DNA from: Anaspis maculata
Lineage: Eukaryota; Arthropoda; Insecta; Coleoptera; Scraptiidae
Assembly (NCBI GenBank): GCA_949128115.1
Contig: OX421963.1
Span: forward strand, 37,183,979-37,247,978
Direction: 5' to 3'
Length of the DNA stretch: 64,000 nt
In this document: positions 10,870 to 24,250 of the stretch, one piece after another
Numbering within the stretch: the first letter of the stretch is position 1
Layout of the letters: each line of letters starts with the position of its first letter
Made by a program: the position numbers and the translations under genes
Notes under the pieces: model-generated
What the model was told of the DNA's origin: nothing
The model's input: the letters and a program-made list of their open reading frames with translations, nothing else
Databases searched by the model: none

Positions 10870-13050
10870 GCTACAAAGCACTGTCGTTACGTCTTCAGCA
10901 GAGAAAAAAGTTATATTATATTTGTTATATTTTCAAGTCCACATAATGTAGGTATTTACTTCGAACTTGTAGTCCCTATAGCGACATGGCAAGAAGTACA
11001 GCTACACAATGTCAATGGCCGGTCAACCTCCACGTGGTGTTGAATACCTAGCGCAAGTTCCTAGTGTAGGTCTGGAGTATTCAAGCAAAACCCGGCGTTT
11101 CACATCCCCAGTGATGAAAAGCGAAATTTTCTATTTCTAGGCATGTCCCAGTTTCACAGAAGTCAGGGGCTCATTCCGTCATAAAATTTACTGCACCGAA
11201 ATAATTGATTCCTTTCCGGGAATAAAAGTTGGGAAAGGATCCATAAAGGGACTCTCGCGGTTATGGGTATATCCTGCACGAACGATGCTTTTCCGACTGA
11301 ATATCAAAGTCGTTTGAAAAATTTTCTCGTACAGTCTCGGCATTCAATTTTGCAAAAGTATATAGTCATTCAATTTCGAAGACATCACTTCGAAAGTATC
11401 ACTTGCCACTTTATCCCTGATCTATTTGATAAAGACACGCGCGGGAGCTTCCTCCTCTAATACCACCTAATACGAGTAGGTACCAGCCCGAATTCGATGA
11501 GAATTATCTTTCGCCGGGTGCATTAGTAAATTGCACGTGCTGGGGAGTGTAGCCCCGGCGCTGAGCGAGTCTACTTCTGATTTTATATTTATTTTTTGGG
11601 TGGTTTTATCGGAGACCACGAAATAGGATTTCAGTTCTGAAACGCGATTGAGTTGTCTGCGACAAAAGCTATAATTTATTAAACCGCAATGCTCGTGCCA
11701 ATCATTGGAAAGTATTGTATATGCGCCAAATTAATGCTGCTGTAGGCTGTAGATATACCCCTAGTGGAGCATAGTCTGGTTCTAATTGGGTCGTTATGTT
11801 ATGGTATGTACACATTAGAGAAAACTGTTTGAAAAGTCTAGTTTTCCGCAACTTTGAAGCTGTGCTAATTATTAATATTTGCACATGGAAATGCACGTAG
11901 GTTTTTCATCATTGCTGCAGTAACGCTTTGATTCTAGATACCTCTATCTAAACACTTAACTTCGGATTCCACCAAAGCTGTGCTAGTTCAACATATTGTT
12001 AGTACAACTTCGTTTGGTCAATTTCAAGGCAACAAAATGTTTCCAAATGGTGCAAAATGTTAGTGTTCACTTTTTGAACTGTTAGCCCAACTCGAGCCCC
12101 AACTGCTATTTTGAAAATAATAGCCTCTGCTTTGACCTCCTTTCAAATAATGAAGGTGGGTTGTGTTGTGAGTCAACTTGTTCAAAACCAGTAAATGAGC
12201 AATCGCTACAAATTCCATTTTGCTACCAACGAAAGGCCAATTGTCATAAGTGACAATAAGGTCTAAAATGCATCAATTTGGAGAAGAAAATCTTTTTTGC
12301 TGGACTTCCTAACCAAAAAATTCCAAAACCATTTCAAGGTAAGACATGTTGAATCATAATGTGACGGCTGAAATTGGAAGAAAAAAAAACATTTTTTTAC
12401 AAACGTAGTTTGTTTGAACACATTGAATATTTGCACTGGTCGACTATTACCCTGTACAAACTTCATTTGGGCGGCCTTGAGTTTTGTATCTATTCTCAGC
12501 TGTATAGCCTATTGGCTAGTATAGCCATTCTCATTTACCTGGGGTCTTTGGGGCGCAGGTTCACCTATATTGGCGCCGTCGCCAACCCCAACCCTAGCCA
12601 GCCCAACCGATAAGCGCTCCCAGTTAAACAGATAACTGAACCAGTGAGTTTAGTCTATGGAAAGACCTGCGCACGAGCTGCGTGTAAAAGGAACCACCTA
12701 TATGAGAAGGTCTATAGAATGGACTGCCAGAATATGGGACTAAGAGACATCGCAAACCGAATCAAAAGTTACATCGTTTTGAAAAGAGGTACAATTTTCA
12801 CTCGCGACACATCCACTGCTGTGCAGTTTAGAATCACACTAGGAACAAGAAGACTATCTATCCAAGAAGTCCAGAAATGTTTATTTACTTTGACCAAGAT
12901 ATTTCATAAAAATTCTTCAGATGCCAATCTCATAGGTTATTGGTTGCCTGTCAAAGTCCACCGGATGCCAAGTGTGGTGGTGCACTGGTGAATGGTGATA
13001 CTTCATTTGTGATAACCTATAACCTGTTCTTTGGATTTGTGAATCTTTCA
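10870..13050. other. No gene recognised
   Basis: Unassigned DNA. The longest open frame is at 12644-12991 on the + strand. It has a short transposase-like opening (SLVYGKTCARAACKRNHLY), but the rest does not match, so I do not call it. Confidence 0.35.
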
Positions 13051-13059
13051 TTTGTTTAT

Positions 13060-14655
13060 TATAAACTGCTCAATGAAAAATAGGGATATTGAAAATTTTC
13101 CTCCAAATTGAAAATTTTCCTCCAAATTCAAGAAAGGATATCTCAAAAAGAAGAAGGGCGATCTCAAAACGGTCAACGCCATCTGATAGAACATATCTTT
13201 GGCTACAAAGTGCCATACAGGGCCAGGGCATCATTCACATAGGGGACCATATACAGGGTGAGAAAGGAAAGTGTGTCGAACAGGTTAATTTTCAAACGCC
13301 CGTTACTTTGTTCGAAGATATTGCAGATTTTTCCAATGCTATTTTTGGGAAGCCGATATCAATATCTCGAAACCAGTTCAAGATTTTTTTTTATAATCGT
13401 GTTTTTGAAAGAGTTATAAATTTTTATGTGAAGTATGCATTTTTTTATGTCAATTCTTTAGTTGATCACAATCTTGACTCAAATTTGGCAGAAGCGTATA
13501 ATTTCATCACAGAAACCGTCCCATGAGAAACCTTGTAGTCCCTAACCCCTATAGGGGGACTACTCCCGGTCAGTGATTGGTACCCCCTTAGGGTCGGGTC
13601 GAAATGGGACATGGTGCGTTTGTACAGCGAACATTTATCAAATCACGGTGGGCTCTGCAGTAACCATGTGTCGCATTACATGTAGCAAATCAACGATATA
13701 AGCCCCCTACACGTCATTTTTTAAAGGCTATTTCACTCAAAGAGTAAGAAATTGCTAACTCGAGAACGAACAAAGAGCCAAAAAAAATTTACATTCCATT
13801 GGAGCAGCGAACATTTCAGCAAAGTTATGACGCTTTTTGCAACACCTCTAATTAAGGGCGAGGGAAATCTTGACATTTTTAGACACAATTTTGAAAAAAA
13901 GCAAACAAAAAGTTTTTATAAAGAAAAATGAAACACAAACAATAAATTATTACTTAATATCGCGTGGGCCCTCCATGTTGGCGAACAACTTCCCGGCATT
14001 GCCGTGGCATACCTACTTGAGATTAGGTATTGTCGATGTCCTCTTGGGGTATTTCTGCCCATAACACTGGTAGGACTTCGCGAAGTTCTGCCACTGTTTC
14101 TGGTCGGGGAAAACGTTCGGATAAATGGTCGCTGTATAAACCCACCATGTCCCATTTCGACCCGACCCTAGTAGGAGTAATCCCCCAAGGAGTCAGTGAC
14201 TACGAGTTTTCTCATGGGACGGTTTTTGTAATGAAATTATACGCTTCAGCCAAATTTGAGTCAATAATGTGATCAACTACAGAATTGACATCAAAAAACG
14301 CATATTTCACAAAAAAATTATAACTCTTTCAAAAAATCGATTTGAAAAAAATCGTAAACCGTTTTGAGATATTGATATGGGCTTCCCAAAAATAGCATTG
14401 GAAAAAATCTGCCATTTTTTTTTAACAAAGTAACGGGCGTTTGAAAATTAACCTGTTCGACACACTTTCCTTTCTCACCCTGTATGGTCCCCTATGTAAA
14501 CGATGCCCTGGCCCTGTATGGTACTTTGTAGCCAAATATATGTTCTATCAGATGGCGTCGACCGTTTTGAGATCGCCCCTCTATTTTTCGAGATATTTAC
14601 TCTTGAATTTGGAGGACAATTTCTAATATTCCTATTTTTCATCGAGCAGTTTATT
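13060..14655. mobile_element. Long palindromic element with a transposase remnant at its centre
   Basis: The left arm (about 13060-13625) is repeated in inverse at about 14130-14655. It includes the words GATCGCCC/GGGCGATC, CTGTTCGACACACTTTCC and CATGTCCCATTTCGACCCGA. The arms are about 530-570 bp and visibly diverged. The roughly 500-bp centre holds the C-terminal end of a Tc1/mariner-type transposase on the minus strand. It is most simply a TIR element with very long arms that has lost most of its coding region. Confidence 0.7.
13954..14135 (-). pseudogene. C-terminal fragment of a Tc1/mariner-type transposase
   Basis: Reading the minus strand from 14135, one frame gives RFPRPETVAELREVLPVL, then LWAEIPQEDIDNT, an in-frame stop, then CREVVRQHGGPTRY and a final stop at 13954. 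The pattern 'IPQ..I..., MPRQC..V...GG.TRY-stop' is the standard end of Tc1/mariner transposases. At least one premature stop (TAA before SQVGM) and the absence of the catalytic domain make it non-functional. It lies in the centre of the palindrome 13060-14655. Confidence 0.72.
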
Positions 14656-16690
14656 TTGTTTTCACACTCTGATGTTGTTCATAATTTCGCTTGCTTTGTC
14701 TACCTTTCCTTCACTCACCAATTTTCAGCATTTTGTGCGATTTTCGGCACACATTAGCGATGGTCACCATGCACAATGCACATGGCAGATAAATAAGCAC
14801 CCACTCCAAAATTTACAATACCAAATATTTAATTAAGAAATCCGAAAACTGGAAGAAATCTCAAAAGTTATTACAGGTAGGTACATTCGCTAGTAAAAAG
14901 CTTGATAAAAAGGGAGGTCAGATTTTTTTCGGCTCTGATCCGTTTATTTTTCGTTCTCTGCGGAAACAGGAAAATGATGGCAAGGCGCGAAAATGACTAA
15001 ATAATAGACGCGACTCGGGGAATATAAAACAAATCTTTTTTGCTCATCCCTATCCTGTATAAGCGGTAGAGGATCTGCTGCCATTGAAATATTCAACCGC
15101 GCCATCCAAAAATTGGCCTCCCCGGAGATTGATACCGGTTTCTTGCGGACAGGAACAAGAAGGAGAGGTTGACACATCCCGTGGCGCTCTAATGACGCAA
15201 AATTGGGAAACATGAGAAATTACTGCTGCAATTACGCTAATGTCTTTCAGTGACGAACATTTTCGTTCAAGTGACCGAATCTACGTAAGTAAACAAGAAA
15301 CGTGAGCTTTGTTGTGTGCCGTACCTATGGTTCATTATGCTTCTGTAAAGAAGCAAGGTCTCTTTCATGCTACCGGCGCTTTTATGTGTATAGCTTTTAC
15401 AAAGGAATCTCAATTTAAAGAAAAGCGATTACAATTAAATATTTTTAGGAAGTTGAACAACGCTTGAGCGAAGGTGGAAGGAAACCAGAACAGTCGGTCG
15501 GTCGTCGGCAAACTCACAAATATTTGAAAATTGGAAGCTTTGTTTGAACGCCACTTACCCAAATTAGAGAACAATTATTAAATGGTTGGTACCTAAATGT
15601 CAATTTAAAAGGATTTATGGAAATTTGACTGCGTTGAACTGACTTGCGCATTAATTTTTTCACAATCAGAGGATCAAATCTCGGATTAAAAATGCAGTAG
15701 TAGCAAGTAAAATATGTGTGCATGAGTAGGTATGCTATGAGGAGGTGAATTGAAATTTGGGAATTCAAACAGTGGAGAGTGTAATTTTTATGTCCCCAAA
15801 AGCTCGAGCGTCATTAAATACAAGCACGGATGCGAGCGAAAGCTTTGCATCGCATATTAAAATTGAAATTTGTCACATATAACATTGCAAGCAGAACTTT
15901 TAATAATAACCTATACGGTGTTTCATTGGTTATGGACGGCGCCAAAAAGCCCTTTTATAATCAAGATAAAACTTTTGAATTGGGCATGAATCGAGGCATA
16001 AATTACCTACAATGGGGTACTTGCCAATGAAACAGATTTGACTGGAAACACTTTTAATCATCAACAAGAGTAATAAATAGTATTTTCTGCAAATTTCCGG
16101 AAAATATATCCATTGATTAAAAAGATTTTTTTTTCGATTTTTTTTTTCAAAAGGTTGGTAAAAGTCGGGAATCTTTAGTGAAATTTTTCTGTCTGTATTT
16201 TTCAAATATTGTTAAGCCACTTTAACTGTTTTTTGAGTTTTCAACCCAACAGTGCTGTTTGTTTAGTTTTTAGTATATTTGTGACGTCACAAATATATTT
16301 TTAAAACAGACACTACGGCCGCAATTTTGGGAATTTAGGAAAAAGAAAAAATACGGGTACAATATTTTTGCCCATACTTTCGATTAAGCCAATAAAAAAA
16401 ATTTGGGCAAGTAGCCCATTACTAATTACTGCACTACAAGTTGTCACTAATGGTTTGATCCAAGGTTTTATCGTTCTATTTCTCGTTCCAGTTTCGACTT
16501 CAAATCGCAATTTATTATAAAAATTCTAACACTATTGATTTTGCCAAAGTCGTGGTCACGCAAATCCAAAAATTGATAGGTAGTGATTCAGCTAGACATG
16601 GATTTTTAAAATCGGTGTCAATAAGTCAGTTGGTTATTATTATCAGCTGTCATTTTTCCGTTGTGCTTTGTTGCTATATGCACAAATGCC
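14656..16690. other. No gene recognised
   Basis: AT-rich unassigned DNA. The words GGGGTACTTGCCAATGAAAC...CATCAA near 16013-16065 are related to text at 53958-54008 and, inverted, at 3607-3665; this is a short repeat trace. No domain was found in any frame. Confidence 0.35.
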
Positions 16691-17710
16691 CAGTAATAGG
16701 TTTTATGGCCCACAATGGATCTACCTATAATCAATTTCACGGCTATCTGCATTAGAGCAAGCTATGGAAAAAATATTTTTTGTTGGTAGGAATGAGTAGG
16801 AATCCATAACCGTCGTCGCAGATAGTTTGTGTAAATGTAGTATGTGAAAAGGTTAGGTATTGTGGCAGATGTCACCCGTCGCGCGGTGTGATGCACATCA
16901 AGTCAAAATGTTTAGTTTTATTGGGGAAAACAGATAAACACGTGTTCCTCGGAGTGTAAATTTGCTGGACACCGTCTTCACGGGTTGGTGGGTCTTTGCT
17001 TGTGCTCTGGTAGTGGCGGCCAGTGAGCCAGTGTATAAAATGGCGCCAAAGAAAGTCAGCGGCAGCACTAAAGGGAAGAAAATCTAATGAAAATGCCTGC
17101 CCAGTGGCAGTGGCCCCAGTGAGGTTGAGAAAATTCGCTTCCATGGGCATTGATTTATGGAGTTGCACTGTACAAGACAAGACAGTCGAGACACGACGCG
17201 TGAGTGCACTCTGTGTTGGAAGATCTTCTCAACATGAAATTATTGACCATTTCATGTATGTATTACCTTCTTCATCTTCTTCTGGCTTGTATGCTGTTTT
17301 AGTGTTGTAGAGCACGTAGTACTTCCTACTATCAGTCCTACTTCCCTTTAGTGCTGCCGCTGACTTCCTTTGGCGTCATTTTATACACTTGCTCACTGCG
17401 CCACTACCAAAGCACAAGTAAAGAGCCACCAACCCGTGAAGACGGTGTCCAGCTAATTGACATTCCGAGGAACACGTGTTTATCTGTTTTCCCCAAATAA
17501 ACTGAACATTTTGACTTTACGTGCATTACACCGCGCGACGGGTGATATCTGCCACAAATGCCACAATACCTAACCTTTTCACATACCACATTTACACAAA
17601 CCTTCTGCGACGACGGTTATGGATTCCTACTCATTCCTACCAACAAAAAATAATTTTTCCATAGCTTGCTCTAATGCAGATAGCCCTGAAATTGATTATA
17701 GTTGCTCAAT
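16690..17710. repeat. Fold-back palindrome with arms of about 360 bp
   Basis: The left arm runs about 16720-17078 and the right arm about 17340-17705. They match closely in inverse orientation, for example in the words GGAATCCATAACCGTCGTCG, AACACGTGTT, GTATAAAATGGCGCCA and CTTCCCTTTAGTGCTGCCGC. The loop is about 260 bp. There is no coding capacity. It is most likely a non-autonomous fold-back transposon. A TATAAAATGGCGCC word lies symmetrically in each arm. Confidence 0.75.
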
Positions 17711-19307
17711 GGATGTCGCACAATAAATTGACATTCCGTCTCTGTACAGAAAAAGTCCTTGCACTCGAATATATTGTGTTCATTATATTCATTCGTTATA
17801 TTAATATGAAATGATGCCATGTTGTGTGACTTGATTTCACGTTACTTAAAATGGGCCCGAATGGAGTTATCCCATTCAACTACAAAATAAATAGATACAA
17901 CCGATTTTTTTTCTCAAGCGTGCGTCCGTGAAGTTGCATCAAATGTATAAATGAAAAATAATTAATTCATGGTCAAATATGGCATTTTTGCGATGCCATA
18001 AAATTTATTATAACACAGATCATGCGATTGGGGATGAGGTCATATTATGCCACATTCTGTCACACCACATTATAGTTCAGTCCTGCCAACATCGAACATA
18101 GCCAGTAAAGCTCCCTGGCTGCATGATTATCATCGAAATCAAAATAAACCAACAATCAAACGGCCCAGAGTTGTCCCACTGAATGCCGGCAAAACCGGAG
18201 GAGGCATACAACATTGTCAAAAATGTCCAAAGAAATCTACTTGATCTGATCAGGATTTATTCCGATCTTGTACCCTCGACACAGGTAATTTTAACGGATT
18301 GCAACAATTTCAATTTTCTACAATTTTTCTGATTAAATTGCAAATTTAGTAATGTGACACTCCGTAAGTCTTCGGTAAGCACTAAACATAGCTGCTGTTT
18401 TTGAATTTCGCGGGGTCTGGAAGGTGTCCGGTTGGGCGTTCGACGTCACTACAACTGTATACACAAGATAAAAGATTTGCGCGGGCTTACAGTCTAATGT
18501 GATTTGTTGTATATCAGAGGTACTCTAAATGGTAATTCAACTTGAACCGTTATTAGCCTTTTGATGGCCATTACGACTCATAAAACAAAAAAAAACATTC
18601 GTTGTTATTATTGCCAAACCGTGGAATCTAAAGCGGTTGATGAATCTGAATGATAAATTAATAGTAATAATGAATGTTTTACGCCTTTTTAGCATGATGT
18701 ATATGTACTTATCCAAGCTAAGTTATACAAATTATCACGGTAACGATAACAAATTACTGACTTTTCAAGTGAATTCTATTTTCATATCCTCATCCTCATG
18801 ATGTGAAACTTTTCAGGCAGTGTTATTGGAAGCAAAAAAACGTGCGAGAGCTTTCCAGCAAGGAATTTTCATCGTCCCAGAATTTAAGAGCAGTGCGCCA
18901 ACTAGTATTTCTCAGACGAGAATGTGCGAGTGTGTTTTGGAACAAATACCCTTCAGTAATGAACTCGTTGTTGAACAACCAACCTGAATGCTATTGCTAA
19001 ATGCAGTTTGAAGGAAGTAATTATTTTCTCAGCAATTTTCACGATTGTGTACAAACATCAAAAATAAAACTTGGAAACAAAACATAACAAGTAGAGCATG
19101 AAACATTGGAAAACATCCAAATCTTGATGGGCTGTGAATTTGTGATAGTCCGATAAACCTACGTAAAATTGGGGGCCAACCCCAAACTAATTGCAACAAA
19201 AATGATCCTTTCGCTTCCAATTCCTTCCAGCCATACAAACAACAAATAAAAATTATAAGATTAGAACATTTTACTGACAAAATAGTTTCGAGAAGAGGTG
19301 ACATCAA
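17711..19307. other. No gene recognised
   Basis: Unassigned AT-rich sequence. It could include upstream parts of the decayed element whose transposase end is at 19308, but no motif could be confirmed. Confidence 0.3.
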
Positions 19308-19532
19308 TTGCCCCCTCAAGACTCAACTCCACCCGACCTTTGTCTGTGGGGCTACCTAAAGAGTCTAGTATACAACAAGACCCAAGAAGGAAAGCTCGAA
19401 AAAGCAAGGAAAGAAATTGAAGCAATTACGCCCGACTTATGCAGACGTGCAGTAGGTAACGTAAGAGTTCGCTTGGAAGAGTGCCAGCGCCGCCAGGGTC
19501 ATCACCTGAATGACATAATTTTTCATGAGTAA
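19308..19532 (+). pseudogene. C-terminal fragment of a DDE transposase (mariner-superfamily type)
   Basis: The frame reads PPQDSTPPDLCLWGYLKSLV, then a charged stretch (KLEKARKEIEAITPDLC), then VRVRLEECQRRQGHHLND and a stop. The order 'P.SPDLTPLDFFLWGYLK..VY', 'I..I..E' and 'R...C....G.H' is the well-known C-terminal part of insect mariner-like transposases. The 'PD' in the opening motif lies next to the third catalytic acidic residue of the DDE/D triad. No upstream catalytic domain is recognisable, so it is a truncated relic. The family rests on recalled motifs. Confidence 0.7.
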
Positions 19533-20376
19533 TTCCTAATAAGTAGGTATCATCAATTCCATTCATGTTCAATGCTCAAATAAAAAATATTCCAAAATTT
19601 GAAGCAACTCACATTAGGTCTTTTAAAATAGAGACAAAACACCAAGAAAAACCCTATATAATACTCGCTCATAAATAAAAGGTCTTGTTGGCAACATACC
19701 TAATGTTTCTCACATTAAAAGTTGTCTTCAGGTCTGTTGGGATTCGAAAAATGTATTGTGAGTGTAAGCAGTGTAAAAGGTTTGATGGCCATTGCCTGCC
19801 AATTCAGCTCCATCAGATTTTCTGTTCTGCTCCACAGCTGCTGTCGCGAGTGTGCAGTTTGTCAAATTAAAACCAGGTCGAAAGTTGTCGTATGCGCTGT
19901 CGCATTGATGCATCTGCGGTATATACTCGTCGATCATGAGTACCTATTCTGTTAATTTATGACTTGAGTCCAGTGATTATTCATCACTGGTGATTCGGTG
20001 AAAGAAAGAATGCAACGTAGCAGATGCGGCAAGCAAAGACGATCAGAAACGGTCCCTGCAAGTCATTGGAGGCATTCGTGAATTCCGTGCTTCAAGCGAG
20101 TGAGAGGAAACGGTCCTGCGACCTGCGGCAGTCAGTTAAGAAATGACATCGCCATTCATGGCGCCAAGGCGACAGGGAATAGTGACATTCGCCTCTATTA
20201 ACTGTGAAAAATGTAATCCCTAGTTAGTATCATGTTCACCTTCTACTCGGGTCCATGGCAATGTACGCAATTATCAGCCAGTTTAGGTACAGGTTCATGA
20301 TCAAACCCTCGACTAAACCACATACAGGTGTCTGAAAAGTATTGCATTCTGAGTTCAGAGCAACATAATATGGAAT

Positions 20377-20935
20377 TCACTCAAGAACACGGAATAGATA
20401 TTTGAAAAAATTATTGAAGTTTATTTTTGTAGATATGAGGGGGATATCCATTCCTGATTCAGGAGTTTGTTCAACCAGGATAAAGCTGCTTTGAATATGA
20501 CTTATGTATTTCAGATTTTTCGAAGATGTTTGAAGCCTTATTATATAGTTTGGTGTGTTCCTAGAAAGACAGAGAAGTCGCTTGAAGAAGTCAACTTGAA
20601 CTCGTTCGAGGGTCTGTCTCTCCGTATTGTGAACCCCACACGCCATCCCATAGGACAACATACAACATGAATAGGACTATAAGTAGATTATTCATAGAGT
20701 TTAAAAATGTTAAACAAAAGGGTACTCAGAGATTCACCCTGTAGTACTACCTTAGTGATGTTGAATTGTCTAGTGTGCTCATTTCTTGACCTGTCACACA
20801 TCGTGGCATTGTCATAAAGATTATTCACAAGTCTAATGATTATCGAGCTAATCCCAGCCCTATATAGAGTTTGTGACACAGCAGGTCACTGTCAAAATAC
20901 GCTGGAAGTCGACAAATGCAACAAACACTCTACGT
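20377..20935 (-). pseudogene. Non-LTR retrotransposon (LINE) reverse-transcriptase fragments
   Basis: Reading the minus strand from about 20935, one frame gives FVAFVDFQR, the start of RT motif A. A second frame (20879-20688) gives IIRLVNNLYDNATMCDRS and VVLQGESLSTLLFNIF, the stretch leading into RT motif B. The next open stretch (20661-20377) opens LSYGMACGV and continues with LERVQVDFFKRLLCL and NYIIRL, which matches the region C-terminal to the RT domain. The YxDD motif and several hundred bases are therefore missing between motif B and the C-terminal part. Frame shifts and this internal deletion make it a dead copy. Confidence 0.7.
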
Positions 20936-21107
20936 CCTGGAACCCGTAGGTGGATTAGTATAACTGAGGTCAAAGTGAAAATGTTATCAGTACACCCACG
21001 CCCAGGTCTAAGCCAGATCGGCATTCAGGTAGCACATGGTTGTTCTCGGTAAACTCGGTTAGTCTGTTCAGTAAGACTGAGGTAAAAAGCTTAGCAGTAC
21101 AGTTATA

Positions 21108-21801
21108 CAGGATGTCCACGATTTAAGTGCTCTAACTGGAGGGTTGTATTTTTTGACCAAATGCAAGAAAATTTCTCCTATAATTTTTTTTTTTCGGGCT
21201 TCAGTTTCCAAGTTACAGGGTGTCAAAAAATTAGAAAAAAAACTGTCAACTTATTTTTCAATAAATTATCTTGCAATCAGTGTAAGTAATGCTGAACAAG
21301 AGCAATAATTTCTAATAAGTCTTTTTTTCAGTTATTTTGATACTTTCAATAATACTGCAGCTCACAAAATTCTCATCGGTCAATTTGTTGTTATGATCGA
21401 TTTTCATTTTTTTCAGTATAAAATGCCGTTTTTCTCCAAAATGGTTGACTTCAGAGCTTCGGACAAAGAGTAGTTACCTTTTTTGCTTAGAATTGTCCGG
21501 GGAATCAGAAATGTTATCAAAGATTGATTTTATCTCAGTGGCGTGCAGATAACCGGGGTTAATTGGTGGATAACCCTAATATCTACGCCACTGGTTCTTC
21601 AACAAAGTAATGGTAAACCCTAAATGAAAGCTGATTAATAGTCTATAAATAGTACCAAGTTTGGTTTTCGTGGAAATAGTAGTTACTCTAAGTTATAGCA
21701 AAAAAAGAATTTATTTTCTAATTGTTTGGCACCCTGTAACCTGGAAACAAACCCCGGAAGAAAAAAAATTATTGGAAAAATTTTCTTGTATGGACACTCT
21801 G
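21108..21801. mobile_element. Decayed TIR element (CAGGATGTCCAC type)
   Basis: The left end CAGGATGTCCACGATTTAAG and interior AGTTACAGGGTGTCAAAAAA have inverse counterparts at 21725-21801 (GGCACCCTGTAAC, ATGGACACTCTG). The size is about 690 bp. Ends and arms are diverged. No transposase is visible. Confidence 0.55.
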
Positions 21802-22761
21802 TTTAATATAGTGCTATAATTCCCCTATAATTTGTAGGATCGTCTTTGGGTCCTTTTTTGTGTATCATGGCATGGACGTGACTGCTTGCGCCTGGTCCTT
21901 CCATAAATGAAAATTACGGAAGCAAATGGTATGAAATGACTTAAGAAAAGGTTTTAGTAAGCATCATGGAATAAGCAAAGGCTTTCCATTATGCACGCTT
22001 ATGTATAAATTGTAAATGTATCAAACAATATTTAAGAGGGCATCAACTAGGACAAAGTGCTGTTAAGCGGCACCAGGAGCGGCACTCGAGAGCCGTAGGC
22101 TAGTTAGTTATCACAGGAGGCATTTAATATCAGCGCAGCGGGCGTCGGCGTCGTCGTCGTGACGTCTCTCGCTGGAATACCTGCCCCGCATTATCGTACC
22201 TAAACCGTTTTTCCCCGTTTTGTGCAATGCGGCACGACACAAGGGCGGCAGAGGTAGGTATAGGAACGTATCCACCTAGGCAGGCTTAATTAGCATTTAT
22301 CTCTTGTCAGCTCCGAGGACCAACCCGGAGGCGCCTTTGCCAACTGTGGTGAGTTAAATACCGACGAAGGAAACCCTTTCTTCGTTCAGGGCACTTTCAG
22401 GGTTAACCACAGCAAAGACATCCCGTTTCTTTGGTCTTTGCTCTTATAAATTCACACCCAGCAACCAGTTAATAAAGATCAAGACCTAAGAGGCCGATGG
22501 ACAGGGCAAATTACGTGATGATTCTACCCTAACCGAATAGGTCGTTATTATTCAAAGGTTTAATCCTGCCAAAACCCCCGGTAATAATTTTAAATGTGAG
22601 AATATGAGGGTTTATCGGACCAGTTTGGCGCTCTTAGGTTCTCTCATCACCGCGCCATGCTAATCAACAATTATGACACTATACCATGAACCTGTACCTA
22701 AAGTGAACTAATAATAGCGTACAGTGCCTAGTCCCTTGGTCCCAACTACTGGGTGACATGG

Positions 22762-22870
22762 TATATATAACACCGCTCAATGAACGCAATCAACAGGCAC
22801 CAGTTAGACATCTAAAGCACCTTATCACAGTTCAAGTATACAAAAAATTGATCGTTGAATTCAATAAAAG
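22762..22870 (+). promoter_or_regulatory. Candidate TATA-type promoter and 5' leader
   Basis: TATATATAA at 22762-22770 is followed 28-38 bp later by initiator-like TCAACA (about 22790) and CCAGTTAG (22800). The following 60 bp has no ATG before AATAAAAG|GTTATT, which is at best a weak donor. It lies 5 kb upstream of SPH-A on the same strand and might be its non-coding first exon, but nothing in the sequence ties the two together. Confidence 0.25.
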
Positions 22871-23149
22871 GTTATTCATACCTATACTTACAGAACTTGA
22901 ATCAGGCGTGAATAGCTTTTCTGACTAACTTTTAGTGTCATTCAATTGAAATGGCAGCGGCGATGAGAGATCTGCTGATCAGTAGTTCCAAAACCTTACT
23001 CTTATGATACGTTTTTTAAGGCCAAACCAACTTGACTGCACGATTCGGGATAAGATTAGTATCATTATTATTTTTCAGATATTCTGAACAGAACCAGAAC
23101 AGAAATTTCAGTTTTTTTTTATTTTGGAAATGCCAATGGGTTTATTAAT

Positions 23150-23262
23150 ACAAGTACATCCTTGTAGCTTTCGAAAGAGACCTGGATGGTGAATTTCTGT
23201 CAATAAGGAATAAGCCCACAGCAATTGATTCCGCAACGCCTTATTTTACCAATCTAACTCCA
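23150..23262 (-). repeat. Copy of a short repeat with peptide-like conservation
   Basis: The reverse strand encodes a degenerate version of the segment 'GVAE...AGLF' found twice at 57.5-57.85 kb (here LVK-stop-GVAES...GLFLIDRN). The stop codon argues against function in this copy. Confidence 0.45.
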
Positions 23263-24124
23263 CCCTTGAGCTAGGTTATCTGTTATTTTGTGGGGTACCT
23301 GTACAAATTCGCGAATTAGCGAGTCCAAAAACACGTATAGGTACCTAGGTACTGACCGTTTTCAAAATTTCCCCGATTATTTCCCGTGCTGGGCGCTTAG
23401 CGAGAAACGCTAGGTTTTTCCTGTGTAAACATCTCCAAGAAGAATCCGTAGAAAAAAGTGGAAATTCCTTAATCGCACGGCTCGTGGCCTTGAGTAACAG
23501 TTCCGTTATATTCTTACGCCATGAACAACTTTTCTTTCATGCATGGCGCTTCATTTGTTTCCTTGATTTTGCTTGTTAGTTTCAAACGTCGTTCACTATA
23601 TTAGGTACCGCAAAATCACTACCTGCCTAATTTACAACATTACAACACATGTGTGGTGTCCCTGCAAACGTCCGAAATATCAGCAATAAGTTGCCATCAT
23701 GGCAGAAATTTTGAGTTTTCTTGACGTATATATTGTACCTATGTAAGTTGTTTTGTGATTTTCGAGTGTTCAATAATTTTGTAACAGAGCATCGATGTTG
23801 TCCTTGAACTTGAATGTGAGAAAATAGTTTTGGCTATAACTTGGGCATTTTTCAACTTATGTCACTTAAATTTGGAACTTGCACATTTGAAGTCATTGCC
23901 TACATTACGGACGAAATTTAATTTTTGGCCACAAATGACCATTGGCGTGGATAATGGGAAAGTCGCTATATTTCTTCTTCCCACTTTTCTACGCCACTGG
24001 ATTTTTTTTATTTGAAAAATAGTAAAATCACAAGTTTTATTGGGGGAAGCAGCCAGCTTTAGTGAAATTTTGGTCTTCATTCATAATTTTTTTGTTTGTT
24101 GAAAACGCAGTTCATTGAAAAACA

Positions 24125-24250
24125 TACCGGGTGATCATTTAAAAACTATCCACCCGTGATAACTCGAACAAGAACAGATCGAATCTATTATATTGAGGGG
24201 GAGATCTAGAACGTACATTGGCGAGTTTCTATCTTCAGCGGTGAGTCAAA
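24125..24250 (+). repeat. Solitary end of the CGGGTGATCA element
   Basis: CCGGGTGATCATTTAAAAAC, then CTATCCACCCGTGATAACTC, then a run ending TTGGCGAGTTTCTATCTTCA. It matches 2075-2450 and, inverted, 4150-4267. This copy lacks the MITE insertion, so it approximates the uninterrupted end. Confidence 0.6.

Noticed and set aside
12644..12991. 115-codon frame beginning like a mariner-type transposase (SLVYGKTCARAACKRNHLY)
   Set aside because: The likeness covers about 20 residues only. The remainder does not follow the family, and no TIRs enclose it.
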